Source: Alphaproteobacteria bacterium (GTDB lineage Bacteria > Pseudomonadota > Alphaproteobacteria > Rhodobacterales > Rhodobacteraceae). Taken from it: a DNA stretch of 15,162 bases. Shown in pieces: positions 13,944 through 15,162 of this stretch (positions are counted from its first letter, which is position 1; the number at the start of each line of letters is the position of its first letter). Below the pieces are notes generated by a model. That model was not told the DNA's origin. It saw only the letters and a list, made by a program, of their open reading frames with translations, and did not search any database. Location: assembly GCA_030425945.1 (NCBI GenBank), contig JAUHZL010000022.1, positions 1 through 15,162 on the forward strand, given 5' to 3'. The position numbers and the translations under genes were made by a program.

Positions 13944-14945
13944 ATGACCATTACCGTCGGCATCAACGGCTTCGGACGTATCGGGCGCTGCACGCTGGCC
14001 CATATCACCGAGGCCGCGCGGAACGACGTGCAGGTGGTCGCGATCAACGCCACCGGCCCGATCGAGACCAACGCGCACCTGCTGAAGTACGACAGCGTCC
14101 ACGGGCGCTTCGGCGGCACGGTCAAGGTGGATGGCGACCACCTCGACCTCGGGCGCGGCCCGATCAAGGTGTTCTCGACCTATGACCCGACCGAGCTTGA
14201 CTGGGCCGGCGTCGACGTGGTGCTGGAATGCACCGGCAAGTTCAACGCCCGCGACAAGGCCGCCGTGCACCTGACCCGCGGCGCCAAGCGCGTGCTGGTC
14301 TCGGCCCCCGCGACCAATGCCGACAAGACCATCGTCTACGGCGTGAACCACCGCGAGCTGCGCACCAACCACCACGTGGTCTCGAACGGCTCCTGCACGA
14401 CCAACTGCCTCGCGCCGCTCGCCAAGGTGCTGAACGACGCCATCGGCATCGAGCGCGGGATCATGACCACGATCCACAGCTACACCGGCGACCAGCCGAC
14501 GCTCGACCGCCGCCACAAGGACCTCTACCGTGCCCGCGCGGCCGCCATGGCGATGATCCCGACCTCGACCGGGGCAGCGAAGGCGCTAAAGGAGGTCCTG
14601 CCGGAACTCGAAGGCCGCCTCGACGGCACCGCGCTGCGGGTGCCGACCCCGAACGTCTCGGCCGTCGACCTGACCTTCGAGGCCCGCAAGGACGTGACCG
14701 TCGCCGACGTGAACGAGATCGTCCGCGAGGCCGCGCAGGGCCACATGGGCGCGGTGCTGGCCTATGATCCCGAGCCCAAGGTCTCGATCGACTTCAACCA
14801 CACCACGCACTCTTGCATTTTCGCCCCGGACCAGACGAAAGTCGTCGGCGGCCGCACGGTGCGCGTGCTGGCCTGGTACGATAACGAGTGGGGCTTCTCC
14901 TGCCGCATGGCCGACGTGGCCGGCGCGATGGGGCGGCTCATCTGA
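13944..14945 (+). CDS. gap: Type I glyceraldehyde-3-phosphate dehydrogenase, probably NADP-compatible
   Basis: GAPDH interconverts glyceraldehyde 3-phosphate and 1,3-bisphosphoglycerate. The 333-residue protein is full length, with the nucleotide-binding GINGFGRIGR (6-15), catalytic Cys151 in SNGSCTTNC and His178 in HSYTGDQ, and the C-terminal WYDNEWGFSCRM. Two cofactor-determining positions differ from NAD-specific enzymes. The aspartate that binds the adenosine ribose is Ala36 (AINATG instead of AINDxx), as in the NADP-preferring GapB of Bacillus subtilis. The usual Leu-Pro of the Bacillus stearothermophilus enzyme (187-188) is Arg189-Arg190 (TLDRRHKDL). NADP(H) use, as in gluconeogenesis or a Calvin cycle, is therefore inferred, not shown. 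The ATG at 13944 has GAGGG upstream. tkt lies nearby on the same strand, and a small membrane-protein gene follows. Confidence 0.96.
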   Translation: MTITVGINGFGRIGRCTLAHITEAARNDVQVVAINATGPIETNAHLLKYDSVHGRFGGTVKVDGDHLDLGRGPIKVFSTYDPTELDWAGVDVVLECTGKFNARDKAAVHLTRGAKRVLVSAPATNADKTIVYGVNHRELRTNHHVVSNGSCTTNCLAPLAKVLNDAIGIERGIMTTIHSYTGDQPTLDRRHKDLYRARAAAMAMIPTSTGAAKALKEVLPELEGRLDGTALRVPTPNVSAVDLTFEARKDVTVADVNEIVREAAQGHMGAVLAYDPEPKVSIDFNHTTHSCIFAPDQTKVVGGRTVRVLAWYDNEWGFSCRMADVAGAMGRLI

Positions 14946-14969
14946 GGCCGGGGGTGCAGCGTCCCCCCG

Positions 14970-14982
14970 TGCCGGACCGGCA
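14970..14982 (+). repeat. Inverted repeat TGCCGG-A-CCGGCA before the 47-residue gene
   Basis: Perfect 6-bp arms around one base. As an RNA hairpin (TGCCG, loop GAC, CGGCA) its last base is the first of the AGGAGG ribosome-binding site of the next gene, so folding could affect its translation. A looser G5/C5 pairing lies just upstream (14950-14967). The effect is inference. Confidence 0.35.
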
Positions 14983-14992
14983 GGAGGGACGC

Positions 14993-15136
14993 GTGACCAA
15001 TCAGATCGCACTGGCGCTCGCCCTGCTCATCGTCGCGGCCATCGGCTGGGACGTCTTCCTGAACGACGCCTTCTGGACCGAGATCTGGGCCCGGCGCTTC
15101 CTCGGCATCATCGACGCGGCCAGTTTCTGGAACTGA
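14993..15136 (+). CDS. Small single-pass membrane protein downstream of gap (unknown function)
   Basis: A 47-residue protein from a GTG start at 14993, preceded at ideal spacing by a full AGGAGG (14982-14987). It reads VTNQIALALALLIVAAIGWD, one transmembrane helix, then DVFLNDAFWTEIWARRFLGI and the end IDAASFWN, a short amphipathic tail with Trp and Arg. It lies 47 bases after the gap stop codon on the same strand and probably shares its transcript. I recall similar short proteins next to gap in Rhodobacterales, ending in an RKFLxLIE-type motif, but I cannot verify this. The strong ribosome-binding site and clear helix argue that it is a real gene. Confidence 0.8.
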   Translation: MTNQIALALALLIVAAIGWDVFLNDAFWTEIWARRFLGIIDAASFWN

Positions 15137-15162
15137 CCGCCGCCCGCCCGGTCGGCACACCG

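Noticed and set aside
1..15162. CRISPR array, toxin-antitoxin or phage-defence genes
   Set aside because: No regularly spaced repeats and no nuclease, toxin or defence-domain motifs were seen in any supported frame.

Overview
The window looks like chromosomal DNA of an alphaproteobacterium of the order Rhodobacterales (Rhodobacteraceae/Paracoccaceae type). The evidence is high GC with strong GC3, the alphaproteobacterial gene set prfA-prmC-DUF4167, a ZapA gene overlapped by an upstream coiled-coil gene (ZauP-like), and tkt close to gap. I see no phage, CRISPR array, tRNA or rRNA. The only mobile DNA is the end of an IS256-family element at the left edge.

Layout. 1-165: the 5' end of an IS256-family insertion sequence, cut by the window edge. 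171-470: a decayed partial second copy of the 3' part of cheD, then about 120 bases with nothing recognisable. 471-4181 (minus): a chemotaxis pair, cheD (receptor glutamine deamidase) downstream of a large membrane chemoreceptor. The receptor has Cache, HAMP, two PAS-like segments and an MCP signalling domain, and ends in a WxxF tether. Its reading frame is broken once, near 3380. The 130-base gap between the two genes holds three strong inverted repeats. 4337-7590 (minus): DUF4167 protein, prmC, prfA and a DUF1499 protein. prmC and prfA overlap and form a translation-termination module (RF1 and the methyltransferase that modifies its GGQ motif).

7703-8457 (plus): two small exported proteins of unknown function. 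They are tandem paralogues with four conserved cysteines, and their genes overlap by 22 bases. 8467-9429 (minus): an agmatinase/ureohydrolase gene. 9470-10421 (minus): zapA and the overlapping ZauP-like gene, Z-ring organisers. A 292-base divergent intergenic region then leads to tkt (transketolase, plus, TTG start), which ends in a clear intrinsic terminator. A DUF808 membrane protein lies on the minus strand between tkt and gap. gap (plus) has cofactor-determining positions unlike NAD-specific glycolytic GAPDH and a LacI-type operator-like palindrome upstream. A 47-residue single-pass membrane protein follows gap.

Most of the window is core metabolism, translation and division. The least ordinary points are the tandem four-Cys secreted pair, the predicted NADP-compatible GAPDH with its upstream palindromes, the frameshifted chemoreceptor beside a cheD remnant and an IS end, and the palindromes between receptor and cheD. 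I found no convincing new multi-gene system.
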